64,000 nucleotides of DNA from Deltaproteobacteria bacterium. Lineage in GTDB: Bacteria > Desulfobacterota > Desulfuromonadia > Desulfuromonadales > Geopsychrobacteraceae. Both the position numbers and the translations under genes were made by a program. A model generated the notes under the pieces. The model saw only the letters and a program-made list of their open reading frames with translations. It was not told the DNA's origin and did not search any database. Numbering within the stretch: the stretch's first letter is position 1; every line of letters starts with the position of its first letter. Below are positions 1-8,741 of this stretch, piece after piece. Location: positions 1 to 64,000 of the forward strand of contig JAJRQI010000013.1 in NCBI GenBank assembly GCA_024280335.1, written 5' to 3'.

Positions 1-161
1 CCTTAAAACCAAGATCAAAGACCGTCATCCTCGCGAAAGCGGGGATCCACGCTTCTTAAAAACACTGGATTCCCGCCTTCGCGGGAATGACGACAAACGA
101 GTAGCACCTGAAAGGCTTGGACTAAAGTCCATAGTTTTTACTAGCGTGCTGAAACGATAAA
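1..161 (+). repeat. Multi-hairpin repeat, copy 1 (left end cut by window)
   Basis: This is the first of four copies of one element; the others are at 23696, 48561 and 55524, all in the same orientation. The core is a pair of 26-base arms in inverted orientation (24-49 and 68-93), each of which is itself a hairpin; the right arm contains ATTCCC-N8-GGGAAT. Downstream lies the small hairpin TGGACTAAAGTCCA (118-131) and the conserved end ACTAGCGTGCTGAAACGATAAA. The two small hairpins that precede the core in the other copies fall outside the window. The element lies downstream of pgaD. From 162 to 413 I see no gene, only short weak inverted repeats such as CCTGA/TCAGG at 275-291. Confidence 0.85.
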
Positions 162-413
162 TCCGCCTGCCGATCACATTATACATACGTTTGTGTGGAT
201 TATATGTTAACAGATATCATCGTCAGATAAATTTATCCAGAATTTTGAGATTAAAATACTGTCAAATCGCTCCACCTGATACAAATTCAGGATCTACCAG
301 TAAATACCGATAATGTTGCTTTGCTAACATCAGGAACGACACAGAAGGGTCAAAAAAAGTAGCGCCTTAGGTGTGGCGGAGATCAGGGCTTAATATAGAG
401 GGGGACAGAGAGA

Positions 414-1073
414 TCAGCGCAGGAGAGAATCGATATAATCTCGGCAGCTGTCGAAGCTGCTGCCGAAATAGAGCTGTTTCCCGGTCAGGTAGACCGACCA
501 GCGCAAACCATCATCCCGCTGCAGCAGATAGTCGTGATAGAGGTAGCGGTTTAAGCCGGTGGGGATCGGTTCAGCTGCCAGGGGCGGCAAAAGATCACCG
601 GCTGCGACATCCCGCAGTTGCCCATCCTCCGCATGCTGCAGCGACAAGCGCCGCGCATGCGCGCTCTTGACAACAAGCTCGGTCGACAATTGATAAAAAT
701 CAGCGACTTCAGCCACTGAGGCCGGTGGCCGATGTTCAGTCCGCCGCTCGTTTTTGCGAAAACGGTACTGATTGTAGCGCGCCCAACCGATCAGACAAAC
801 TCCGATGGCAACCACCACCAGAGCGTAGACCATCATCAGCTCAAGAAAATCCTGCGTGTCGACCTTATAGGAGAACATCTCATAAACCGATTGCGCACCG
901 ACCAACCAGGCCAGGGGTGTCACCGCAACCCGGAATAAAAGCAGTAATACCACCCAGAACAGAACGGTTATCAATCGGAAACCGTAGCGCTGAAAACCGC
1001 TCTGTCGTTTTGCCGCCACGATCAACGGGGGCTGTTCGATCTTCTGCTGTTGACTCTCACGCAATTCACTCAT
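414..1073 (-). CDS. pgaD: PgaD-like subunit of poly-GlcNAc synthase
   Basis: Predicted inner-membrane accessory subunit that works with the PgaC glycosyltransferase in synthesis and export of poly-beta-1,6-N-acetylglucosamine. The 219-residue product has two hydrophobic segments near residues 32-60 and 78-97, followed by a basic cytoplasmic stretch (RYNQYRFRKNERR) and a short soluble part (RRLSLQHAEDGQLRDV), the arrangement known for PgaD. About 65 residues beyond that point (from about residue 155, containing YLYHDYLLQRDDG) are extra compared with the roughly 137-residue E. coli protein. It is last in the pga operon and its start overlaps the end of pgaC by 4 bases. The assignment rests on gene order and topology more than on sequence identity, which is low in this family. 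Confidence 0.8.
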   Translation of the reverse strand: MSELRESQQQKIEQPPLIVAAKRQSGFQRYGFRLITVLFWVVLLLLFRVAVTPLAWLVGAQSVYEMFSYKVDTQDFLELMMVYALVVVAIGVCLIGWARYNQYRFRKNERRTEHRPPASVAEVADFYQLSTELVVKSAHARRLSLQHAEDGQLRDVAAGDLLPPLAAEPIPTGLNRYLYHDYLLQRDDGLRWSVYLTGKQLYFGSSFDSCRDYIDSLLR

Positions 1074-2389
1074 GCTGAAATCCCCCGATCCGGACTTTTC
1101 CAGATCGCCCGCCGTCCCCGCTTGCGGAACAGGGCCTTCAGCAGGCCACCGATAGAGGTGACAAAGTTGATCGTCCAGAAACCAAGCGGGTACCAGATCA
1201 TCCAGTAGAGGTTGGCCAGCATCCGCTTTTCGTAGCGCGAATCGAGCATGGCCCCGACACTCATCTGCAACAGGCAGGTCATGCCGAGCAGCAAGCCCCT
1301 GAAACCGGGCAGCAGGGTTTCAACGTGCCAAGGCTCGGGGATATGGATATACAAACCGAGCAGGTAGAGAGTAAAGACCGCGGCCATCGAATAGGCCCAG
1401 ATAACGCTGCAGAAATATTCGAAGAAAACCGGCCACATCCGCCGCCGCCGCCAGTCGAGCAGGGTTCGCCAGTATTTCAGCAGTACCTCATTTCCCCCTT
1501 GTGCCCAGCGCAGTCGCTGCCGCCAGAGTCCGCGCAGGGTTTCCGGCATCAGAATCCAGCAGAGGGCGTTCGGCTCGTAACGGACATCCCAGAAATGGGT
1601 CTGCAACTTCCAGCTGATATCGATATCTTCGGTGATCATGTCGGTACTCCAGTAGCCGACATCGTGCAACGCCCGCTTGCGGAACGCTGCAACCACCCCC
1701 GAGATGGTAAAGACCCGACCATACACCCGTTGCGCCCGCTTGATCATCCCGACCACCGCAGAAAACTCACCGACCTGGAGTCGCCCGAGCAGGGTTGTCC
1801 GGTTGCGGATGCGCGGGTTGCCGGTCACCGCACCGACCCGGGGACTCTTCACCAGCGAATAAACCAGCCATTTTGCGGCACAGGGGCTGAGCAGCGAGTC
1901 ACCATCGATACAGACCAGATATTCGCCGCGCGCGGCCAGCGTGCCCATTTTCAACCCCATCGCCTTGCCCTGATTTTCGGCAAAATGGATCACCCGCAAG
2001 CGTGGATACTGCGCCAGCAGTTCGTCAAGCAAGGCTCCGGTATCGTCAGTGCTGCCGTCATTGATGGCGATGATCTCGAACGCCGGATACTCCTGATCAT
2101 CCAGCCACTCGATCACTTCACGCAGGTTCTGACCTTCGTTGTGGCAGGGGACGATGATCGACAGAAAGGGCCAGACCGGCAGTTCCGGCGGCGAATCGAC
2201 CTTGCTCCACTGGTCCCAATGGAGAAAATAGTAGACCGCGCCGATAATCCAGAGATAGGTCATGAACAGCGGATAATAAAAGACATAGCCATGCAGAAAG
2301 ACCGCAAACACCTCGGCGCTCGGCAGTTTATCAAGCAGATATGTCAGATACGGCTCCAGGCTGGTCACTTGTAATTCAACGTCTCTCAT
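1070..2389 (-). CDS. pgaC: Poly-beta-1,6-GlcNAc synthase, glycosyltransferase family 2
   Basis: Processive inner-membrane glycosyltransferase that polymerises UDP-GlcNAc into poly-GlcNAc. GT2 signatures are all present: SIIVPCHNEG, the first aspartate motif AINDGSTDD, the DxD-type VCIDGDS, TEDID, and the QRLRWAQGG motif typical of processive enzymes. A hydrophobic segment near residues 20-50 and several after residue 310 give the usual membrane topology. I chose the start at 2389 (MRDVELQV), giving 439 residues, close to family length; a longer frame to 2473 would add 28 residues of basic low-quality sequence read from inside pgaB. The gene overlaps the 3' end of pgaB by 14 bases, which implies translational coupling; no good ribosome binding site is visible. 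Identification is firm. Confidence 0.94.
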   Translation of the reverse strand: MRDVELQVTSLEPYLTYLLDKLPSAEVFAVFLHGYVFYYPLFMTYLWIIGAVYYFLHWDQWSKVDSPPELPVWPFLSIIVPCHNEGQNLREVIEWLDDQEYPAFEIIAINDGSTDDTGALLDELLAQYPRLRVIHFAENQGKAMGLKMGTLAARGEYLVCIDGDSLLSPCAAKWLVYSLVKSPRVGAVTGNPRIRNRTTLLGRLQVGEFSAVVGMIKRAQRVYGRVFTISGVVAAFRKRALHDVGYWSTDMITEDIDISWKLQTHFWDVRYEPNALCWILMPETLRGLWRQRLRWAQGGNEVLLKYWRTLLDWRRRRMWPVFFEYFCSVIWAYSMAAVFTLYLLGLYIHIPEPWHVETLLPGFRGLLLGMTCLLQMSVGAMLDSRYEKRMLANLYWMIWYPLGFWTINFVTSIGGLLKALFRKRGRRAIWKSPDRGISA

Positions 2390-4310
2390 AAGGGAATTCG
2401 CGCAGCGAAATGGCCGGGCGGAGGATCTTTTGGTTCGGATGATTTTCGGTGAACAGGTCCGGGTAATAGCCATAATTCACCGCCCCGTTTCGCAACAGCA
2501 GGTCCATCTGCCCGGCAGTCACATGGGCGGGAATCCAGCGGTTCTGCTGCGACCAGTCGAGGGTCTGCAGTTCAAAGATCGCCTTATCGAGCGCCCCGGG
2601 AGTTCGCTTCACCTGATCAACCAGCTCCAGCAGCCATTCATCCGGCTTATCGGCCCCCTCCATCCAGGGCATCGCCATCACCGCCACCCAATCGTAAGCC
2701 TCGGCGAATGCCAGCAACTCCTGAGCAAACCAGCTTTCACTGTGCGGCTTGAGGACCGGCAGGGCAAAAATATTGCGCGCCGACTTGCTGCCCGGCCGCC
2801 ACTTCTGCACCGACTGCATCAGCTGCCCGGTCAGGTTGATCAGTTCAGCCGTCTTGTAGCGGGTCCAGGCAGACATGGCAGCAGGATCCCGGCGGATCTC
2901 CGCTACCGAGCCGGGTAGATTCCAGGCGGTCTGATAATGATTTAACGCAGCAGGACCAGCATCTTCGTAATCGGAGAGATGCCCGTCGTCACTGGACAGG
3001 ATTCCGGCAAAATTGGCCTGCACCGCCAGATCTTCGTAGATTTCAGTAATGACTTGCCGGTTTCGCGCAGAAAAGGGGGTCAGGCGGCGATGGGCAACGG
3101 GATCAACCCCCAGCTCAGCCGTCTGCGGATGGCTCCGCTGCACCAGCTCTCCCCCATCGATGCCGAAGGCGAGGATCGGCAGCCAGGCAAACACATCGAC
3201 CCCGGCCCGGGTCCGCAGCTGCCAGGCGACCCGGTTGAACAGGTCGGCTCGCAGCGGCAGGTGGCGATTGGGAAAGTAGAGTTGGTCGGCAGCACCATCG
3301 CCATCGGGATCAGCATAAGCCTGCAGAAAAACAGTATTGATCTGCAACCCCTTGATCCGGTCGAGCAACCGGCTCAGGTTGCGCAACTGCTGCTCGGGGT
3401 CGTCATCGTAGAGATAATCGATATCGACGTGGGCCACCCGGCGTATTTTTCGATCAAAGCGGTGCTGCACCTGCCAGGCGAGGGTGGCGCTGTTCGGATC
3501 GTTGCTGATCAGCATCCGGGCAATGACGTCAAGCTTGTCGACAGAGTTCTGCGCCGTATCCAGCGTCAAGGCACGGGTCATCCCCAACTCGGCCGCGATC
3601 TCAATTGCCGGCTGATTGTACTGACCGTAGGGCCAGACCATGGTGCGGGGCGGACGACCGATCCGCCGGCGGATAATGTCAACCGAACGTTGCAGATCGT
3701 CATGAATCCGCCGCCGCCATTCAGCCTCATTTTCATAACGTTGCTCAGGCGGCAGCCAGGTTCTGGTGTTCAGTGCCGGCTGTTCATTCCCCTGCGGGTT
3801 GCCCAGCACCCCGCGATGTAGATTGTGTGAATGTGAGGCGATCTCAACCAAGCCTGAATCGGCCATCTCACGCAGCTGCGCCCAGCTCATAAAATGTTCG
3901 CGCGGTACTTTACGCTTGCCGTAATCGACCATCTCGCCTGCCGGGGTTTCCAACCAGGAGGTCACCACCGCAATCACCGCCGGGATATTATAGGCTTTTA
4001 GCAGCGGGAAAACCCGCTGATAGACCCCGGCGTAGCCATCATCGAAGCTCAGCAGAAAGGCTTTTTCCGGCAGAGCTTTGCGCCCCTCCTCAGCGGCCTG
4101 CAGATCATCCAGTGAAACTGCGGTCCAACCATGCCCACGCAACCAGTTGATATGACTGATCAGATTATCGGTGGTCACCGTCATCGCATCGGGATCGGCC
4201 TGAATCTGATCTTCAACCCCGTGGTAACAGAGCACCATAAAATCTTCGGCAAAAGCCGTAGTTGGCAGCAGGAGCAGTAACCCAAGCAGAGAGCTGAGAA
4301 AACGTCGCAT
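2376..4310 (-). CDS. pgaB: Poly-GlcNAc N-deacetylase / PgaB
   Basis: Periplasmic enzyme that partly de-N-acetylates poly-GlcNAc before export. The 644-residue product starts with a signal peptide ending near AFA (residue 21), then a NodB-type deacetylase domain (residues about 25-290) with SFDDGY, the metal-binding SHSHNLH and MVWPYGQY. The second half (about 290-640) is the glycoside-hydrolase-like C-terminal domain of PgaB (VDIDYLYDDDP, FLQAYADPDGDGAADQLYFP). No cysteine follows the signal peptide, so unlike the E. coli lipoprotein this one is probably not lipidated. The start ATG overlaps the pgaA stop by one base (TAATG). The two-domain order makes this PgaB rather than a single-domain deacetylase. 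Confidence 0.93.
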   Translation of the reverse strand: MRRFLSSLLGLLLLLPTTAFAEDFMVLCYHGVEDQIQADPDAMTVTTDNLISHINWLRGHGWTAVSLDDLQAAEEGRKALPEKAFLLSFDDGYAGVYQRVFPLLKAYNIPAVIAVVTSWLETPAGEMVDYGKRKVPREHFMSWAQLREMADSGLVEIASHSHNLHRGVLGNPQGNEQPALNTRTWLPPEQRYENEAEWRRRIHDDLQRSVDIIRRRIGRPPRTMVWPYGQYNQPAIEIAAELGMTRALTLDTAQNSVDKLDVIARMLISNDPNSATLAWQVQHRFDRKIRRVAHVDIDYLYDDDPEQQLRNLSRLLDRIKGLQINTVFLQAYADPDGDGAADQLYFPNRHLPLRADLFNRVAWQLRTRAGVDVFAWLPILAFGIDGGELVQRSHPQTAELGVDPVAHRRLTPFSARNRQVITEIYEDLAVQANFAGILSSDDGHLSDYEDAGPAALNHYQTAWNLPGSVAEIRRDPAAMSAWTRYKTAELINLTGQLMQSVQKWRPGSKSARNIFALPVLKPHSESWFAQELLAFAEAYDWVAVMAMPWMEGADKPDEWLLELVDQVKRTPGALDKAIFELQTLDWSQQNRWIPAHVTAGQMDLLLRNGAVNYGYYPDLFTENHPNQKILRPAISLREFPYERR

Positions 4311-6826
4311 TAATATCTCCAGGTGAATGCCAGATAGAAGCCGAAATGGGCTTCAGCGTCACCGTCATAATAGTTGAGTGAGATGGAGGGGCCATACTCG
4401 ATCAGCAGGCGTCTGCGCAGCAACTCCCATTCATGGGCATAGGCAATGCCGAAGGGGACCGACAGGCCGTAGTTCTGCTGCCAGTAACCGCCGGTTGAAA
4501 ACGAAGCACGCTGGGTAAAGGTGTCGGCATACCAGCGCCAGCTGATCCAGCGCAGCTGCAATTCATCTTCAATCCGCAGATCGGCTTCGGGCGCGAAGTA
4601 GAAACCACCGGACTGACTGTTGCTGGTGGTTGTCACCCGGACAATATTGTCGAGCATCAGGGTCGGCCCGCTGCGCAACCGCTTGCGCAGCGAACCGCTC
4701 AAACTGCTGCGCAGGTTGCCGTCATCGTAATCGAGCAGCGAGAATTCCAGGGACGCCGACAGTGATTCATGCCGCCACCATTCACCGCCGAGCAGCAGTT
4801 CATTGCCGCCGGTTCCCGACTCCAAAGCGCGCAGGGCCACCGCTTTGCCGTTGTGGGACAGGCCGAAATAGGCAGCCCAGTGATCCTGCGGCTGATAGCG
4901 GCCGGTCAATTCGGCCGACCAGGGTTTACGGGCGACATCGGCCAGGCCGAGCTGGCCGAACCAACTCCAGTCGGGCGTCAAGCGCTGAAATGCGCCACCG
5001 ACGTAGGTACGTACCGCGTCCCCTTCCTGCAACTTTGCCCGCCGGTTTTCGATGTAAGCACCAAGCCGCCAGTCATAATCGAGCGGCCGTGTCCAGCCGC
5101 GCAGTAGAAAATCGAGTTCCCGCCCGGCAACCGAAGGACTGTCACCGATCCCGAGCGAGACTCGCCCCTCCAGGATCCGCAGGTTGCGACGCTGCCACTC
5201 ATCCTGCAAGCGCAGCGTGGTCCCCTCATCCGGATAGAGGTTGATCAACCGGGCGATACTTTTCTCTGCCAGCCGCCACTGTCGCCGCAGCAGAAAACTG
5301 TCCGCCAGCGCCGCCTGCAAACCGGGATGCTTCGGCTCATTCGCCAGCCCCTGCTCAAACAACCACTGAGCGGTACGCGGTCGACGGCGGGCCGACTGAA
5401 CATCGCCGAACGCCTTGCGCAATTCGCTGTTGTGTGGGGCCTTTAGATACAGGTCGCCGATCCTCTGCTCGGCGAGTTCCAGTTCGTTGCGGTACAGGCG
5501 GTCAAGACCGGCAACCAGATCGGCGGAAAAATTATCCGGGTTCTGTTCCGGCTCCCGATAACCCTTGCGCCGCTCCCAGGGCGTCAGCCCGGCCGCCAAC
5601 CGGGTAATCAACTCGGTCGCTTCGTCATAGCGATTCGCCTCATGCAGACTGTAGTAAAGACCGATCGCCGAGGTATGATTCAAGGGTTTGCGTTGCAGCA
5701 GGTCGGCGTAGAGGATCGCTGATTCTTCCGGCCGGCGCAGATAGAGCAGGGCATCGGCGACCGCCTGCAAGGCATAGTCGGGCACCTCGATTCCGGCACG
5801 AACCAGCAACCGCCAGAGATCGATAACCGGCTGCATGTAGCGACGATCGCGCAGCGCCACCAGCCGGTTGAATAACAGCACCCGTTGATGCAGAACCAGT
5901 TTTTTCAGGTCGGCAGTCTGCAATTCAGCCAGCAACAGATCAAGAGTTGCCAGTGCCTGATCGGTTTCCGCGTAACGCTGCTCCTGCAGCGGCGGCACGA
6001 AGCTGCCCCAGCGAATTTCTGCAGCATTGGCCGAACGGCGCAGGCGGAAAAGTTCATCCACAGTCACCAGTGTCGGATCAGCCTCAAGCCGTTCCAGCGC
6101 ACGCTGCGGCATCCCGCAACGCTCCAGCGAATAGATCAGTTCACGTCGGGCATAACGGCTGGGAGTCAACTCCAGCGCACGTTGAACACTTGCCAGCGCA
6201 GCGTAGATTTCTTTACGCAGCAGTTGCAGATAGTATTTGCCCAACCAAAGGTCGGCGTGCTGCGGATACTGCTGCAAAGCAACCGTCGCCAAGGCCAGCC
6301 CTTCGTCCAGTCGCCCTCGATCACCAAGCAGATGAATCTTTGTCGACAGCAGCTCAGGATCGTCGGGAGCCCTATCCAGGCCGGTCTGCGTAAAAAGATC
6401 AGCATCGTCCAGCAGCCCGGCGCGCCGGGCAGAACGAGCCGCCGATTTGATCGCATAGAGGGGGAGTTGCAGATCGGGACGGGAAAGTGCCAGAACAACA
6501 GCATCTTCATAGCGCTTTGCCCACTCCAGAACCACCAAGGTTTCGGCATGGGCTTTGACATCACGGCGGTAGCTATTGAGGTGGCTGAACAGGTAGGTGA
6601 AAGCCGGCTCAAAATGATCGTTTCGCGCAGCGGAAACCGCCGCACTGACTGTTTGCAATCCGCCATTCTGACCGGCGGACCGGCCGCTGACCGAGAGCAA
6701 AGCAACCGGACCGGCGCTCACTCTGGCAGAAGCATCGGCGGCAACCAACAGTTCCCCCGCATAGCCAACCCCGGAGAGGCTGAACAAACAGATAAGCAAT
6801 AGCAGTAGGCGGTAGAATATTGACAA
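4310..6826 (-). CDS. pgaA: Poly-GlcNAc outer-membrane export porin PgaA
   Basis: Outer-membrane exporter for poly-GlcNAc. The 838-residue product has an N-terminal signal peptide (LLLLLICLFSLSGVGYAG), a long helical tetratricopeptide region of about residues 50-530 (for example LATVALQQYPQHADLWLGKY and FEQGLANEPKHPGLQAALAD), and a C-terminal region of alternating hydrophobic residues ending in the aromatic FYLAFTWRY, as expected for a 16-strand barrel. The start is a TTG codon; no ATG lies close enough to preserve the signal peptide, so TTG is probably real. First gene of the pgaABCD transcript; the promoter should lie in 6827-6972, where an inverted repeat (CGCCGA/TCGGCG, 6929-6951) marks the leader. 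I could not assign clear -35/-10 boxes. Confidence 0.92.
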   Translation of the reverse strand: MSIFYRLLLLLICLFSLSGVGYAGELLVAADASARVSAGPVALLSVSGRSAGQNGGLQTVSAAVSAARNDHFEPAFTYLFSHLNSYRRDVKAHAETLVVLEWAKRYEDAVVLALSRPDLQLPLYAIKSAARSARRAGLLDDADLFTQTGLDRAPDDPELLSTKIHLLGDRGRLDEGLALATVALQQYPQHADLWLGKYYLQLLRKEIYAALASVQRALELTPSRYARRELIYSLERCGMPQRALERLEADPTLVTVDELFRLRRSANAAEIRWGSFVPPLQEQRYAETDQALATLDLLLAELQTADLKKLVLHQRVLLFNRLVALRDRRYMQPVIDLWRLLVRAGIEVPDYALQAVADALLYLRRPEESAILYADLLQRKPLNHTSAIGLYYSLHEANRYDEATELITRLAAGLTPWERRKGYREPEQNPDNFSADLVAGLDRLYRNELELAEQRIGDLYLKAPHNSELRKAFGDVQSARRRPRTAQWLFEQGLANEPKHPGLQAALADSFLLRRQWRLAEKSIARLINLYPDEGTTLRLQDEWQRRNLRILEGRVSLGIGDSPSVAGRELDFLLRGWTRPLDYDWRLGAYIENRRAKLQEGDAVRTYVGGAFQRLTPDWSWFGQLGLADVARKPWSAELTGRYQPQDHWAAYFGLSHNGKAVALRALESGTGGNELLLGGEWWRHESLSASLEFSLLDYDDGNLRSSLSGSLRKRLRSGPTLMLDNIVRVTTTSNSQSGGFYFAPEADLRIEDELQLRWISWRWYADTFTQRASFSTGGYWQQNYGLSVPFGIAYAHEWELLRRRLLIEYGPSISLNYYDGDAEAHFGFYLAFTWRY

Positions 6827-6973
6827 GTTTCTGCGTTACACGGAAAGCATCAGAAATATGAGAAGCTTTTCATTTTCAACACTGCCGGTAATGTATATCA
6901 CAGAAAACTACGGGGAGTAACTTTTTTTCGCCGAACAGCGACGGCTCGGCGTTTGCTTAGCAACGGGACAAAA

Positions 6974-7017
6974 ACAGCAAGGGGACCGACGATTGATCCT
7001 GTCGACCCCCTTGCTGT
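6974..7017 (-). terminator. Intrinsic terminator downstream of the NifU-like gene
   Basis: An 11-bp perfect stem (ACAGCAAGGGG / CCCCTTGCTGT) is extended by four more pairs after a two-base mismatch around a 10-base loop. Read on the minus strand it is followed by TTTTTGT, the expected U-tract. It lies 43 bases after the stop of the NifU-like gene and separates that transcript from pgaA. Confidence 0.85.
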
Positions 7018-7059
7018 AAATACCGGTTTGATAAAAATTGAATGCTTTTTACAAAAAAA

Positions 7060-7284
7060 TCAGCGGACCTGAACCACTTCCTTCACCTCGGGGAGATTCT
7101 CCATCAGGGTCTTTTCAATCCCCATCTTCAACGTCATGGTCGACATCGGACAGGAGCCGCAAGCACCGGTCAGTTTGACGCTGACAACACCGTCGTCCGA
7201 AACATCAACCAGTTCCACGTCACCACCATCGGCCTGCAGTGCGGGACGAACCTGATTCAGGACTTCTTGTACACGTTCTTTCAT
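7060..7284 (-). CDS. NifU-like C-terminal-domain Fe-S scaffold protein
   Basis: A 74-residue protein consisting only of the NifU C-terminal domain, which assembles or carries Fe-S clusters and delivers them to target proteins. The cluster-binding motif is GACGSCPMS, preceded by the family pattern [13 protein letters not shown] placed the start at 7284 (MKERVQEV) because a strong GGAGG lies 7 bases upstream; the longer frame to 7299 would begin inside that Shine-Dalgarno sequence. The gene is followed by a good terminator. It is a monocistronic or terminal gene beside the MidA-like gene, 69 bases away. Stand-alone proteins of this kind are common in anaerobes; which client it serves cannot be told from sequence. 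Confidence 0.92.
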   Translation of the reverse strand: MKERVQEVLNQVRPALQADGGDVELVDVSDDGVVSVKLTGACGSCPMSTMTLKMGIEKTLMENLPEVKEVVQVR

Positions 7285-7353
7285 CGATTTTTCCTCCATT
7301 TAGAGTTGTAATGCAAGTATAGCTCTCTCGTATGCGTTGCCGCAAGCGACAGA

Positions 7354-8523
7354 TTAAAACATCCCCGCCGGCATGCTGATATCCTGAATTCTGCGCGAGC
7401 AGAGCAGCTCCGGGCTGCCGACATTCTTCGCCTGGATCAGCACCTTGAAGCTCTCGCCCATCCCCCCTTCCGGCAGCACCAGATTCTTCAGAGTCATTCG
7501 TAGAGCCTGGGCCTGCTGCGGGTCGGTTTCGCGCATCTGCAGTTCGATCAGTGCCTCAAGGAACCCGAGTCCCATTAAAAAACGATACTGCTCGCCAAAA
7601 TAGAGTTGCACGAACCCCTGCCGTTCAGCGACTCTCTGCAGAGCAGTAAAATCGACATGCGCGGTAATGTCCTGACAGCCGATCCGTTGATAGGGATTTT
7701 CATTCGACTGATGCTTATGATAACAAAGCAGGGTTCCGTTGCGCCGGAACGGGGCAAACAGCTCTTTGGCCGGATAGCCGTAATCGATGGTCAAAATAAA
7801 GCCGCGCGCAACAGCAGCGGTGACCTGCTGCATCCACGCAAGCGCCTGCAAGTTGACTTCGCCGCGGTTGCCTTCCAGCACCGAGCTGCCGACCAGACTG
7901 AAATAATCGCTGATCGCCGCATTGGTCAGCGGCCGAACCTCTTCGACAAATCCCTCAGCACGGTTGACGACATAAATCTCTTTCAGCTCGCCATCCTGCT
8001 TGTCGAGTAGATGCACCGGGAAGGCGTCAACCAGTTCATTGCTTAAAAAGCAGCCCTGCATCCCCTGAAGATCGGCCAAAGAACACCAGGCAAGCCGACC
8101 GACATCGACATGCTGCTGCAATTTTTCCGCCTGCCGCCGACAATGATCAGGACTGATTTCAACAATCCGGTAGTTGACTACGCGATAGAATTCAGGAAAT
8201 TCTTCAGCCAAAGCATTCAGAATATCGAGACAGAGGTGCCCCTCCCCGGCGCCCTGCTCAGCGATGGTGAAATCATCCTTGCCGAGCAACCGCCACATCT
8301 GCTCCAACTGCCGGGCAATCAACCGACCGAACAGCGAGTGCACACTGGATGAGGTAAAAAAATCACCCTCTTTACCGATCCGGGTACGTGCTGCGTTGTA
8401 GTAGCCATATTCCGGATGATAGAGACAGGTCTGCATAAACTCAGCAAAGTCGATGCCGCCGGCAGCTTCAATCCGTTGTTGCAGCTGGGCAACCAGCTCC
8501 GGGTTCTCTTCAATCGTTGTCAT
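7354..8523 (-). CDS. MidA/DUF185-family SAM-dependent methyltransferase
   Basis: Member of the COG1565 (MidA, NDUFAF7-like) methyltransferase family; the mitochondrial homologue methylates an arginine in a complex I subunit, while bacterial substrates are mostly unknown. Visible features are the conserved N-terminal signature FMQTCLYHPEYGYYN, GDFFTSSSVHSLFG, the SAM-binding loop AEQGAGEGHLCLDIL, and LSNELVDAFPVHLL, LTIDYGYPA and the C-terminal LMGLGFLEALIEL. With the start at 8523 (MTTIEENPE) the product has 389 residues, near family length; a frame extending to 8586 would add 21 residues. Neither start has a strong ribosome binding site. Divergent from glpX, so 8524-8741 should contain promoters for both directions, although I found no convincing boxes. 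Confidence 0.88.
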   Translation of the reverse strand: MTTIEENPELVAQLQQRIEAAGGIDFAEFMQTCLYHPEYGYYNAARTRIGKEGDFFTSSSVHSLFGRLIARQLEQMWRLLGKDDFTIAEQGAGEGHLCLDILNALAEEFPEFYRVVNYRIVEISPDHCRRQAEKLQQHVDVGRLAWCSLADLQGMQGCFLSNELVDAFPVHLLDKQDGELKEIYVVNRAEGFVEEVRPLTNAAISDYFSLVGSSVLEGNRGEVNLQALAWMQQVTAAVARGFILTIDYGYPAKELFAPFRRNGTLLCYHKHQSNENPYQRIGCQDITAHVDFTALQRVAERQGFVQLYFGEQYRFLMGLGFLEALIELQMRETDPQQAQALRMTLKNLVLPEGGMGESFKVLIQAKNVGSPELLCSRRIQDISMPAGMF

Positions 8524-8741
8524 AGTCACACTACATACTTTCTCAACGGCAACCTTTAAGTGCGCTGCCGATTCGGGCAAATTCAAAGGCGTGATTATAG
8601 CCAGCGATCAGAACAAAAACAAGCCAGATTCAGGGTTCAACGCGCCAGACGCGCGCGACTTGAACTTGACTCGGTTTCGTGCCATGATCAGCTGCTGACA
8701 AGGACGGTATCTTTCCCCCTGTAAATATCGGATAATTATAG

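Noticed and set aside
1325-2374. Open frame of 349 codons opposite pgaC
   Set aside because: Proline- and glutamine-rich translation without motifs, fully inside a well-supported GT2 gene.
2387-2473. Longer pgaC start at 2473
   Set aside because: It adds 28 residues lying inside pgaB that have no counterpart in the family, while MRDVELQV at 2389 gives the normal length.
8666-8688. glpX promoter from TTGACT at 8666 and CATGAT at 8683
   Set aside because: The spacing is only 11 bases and the -10 match is poor.
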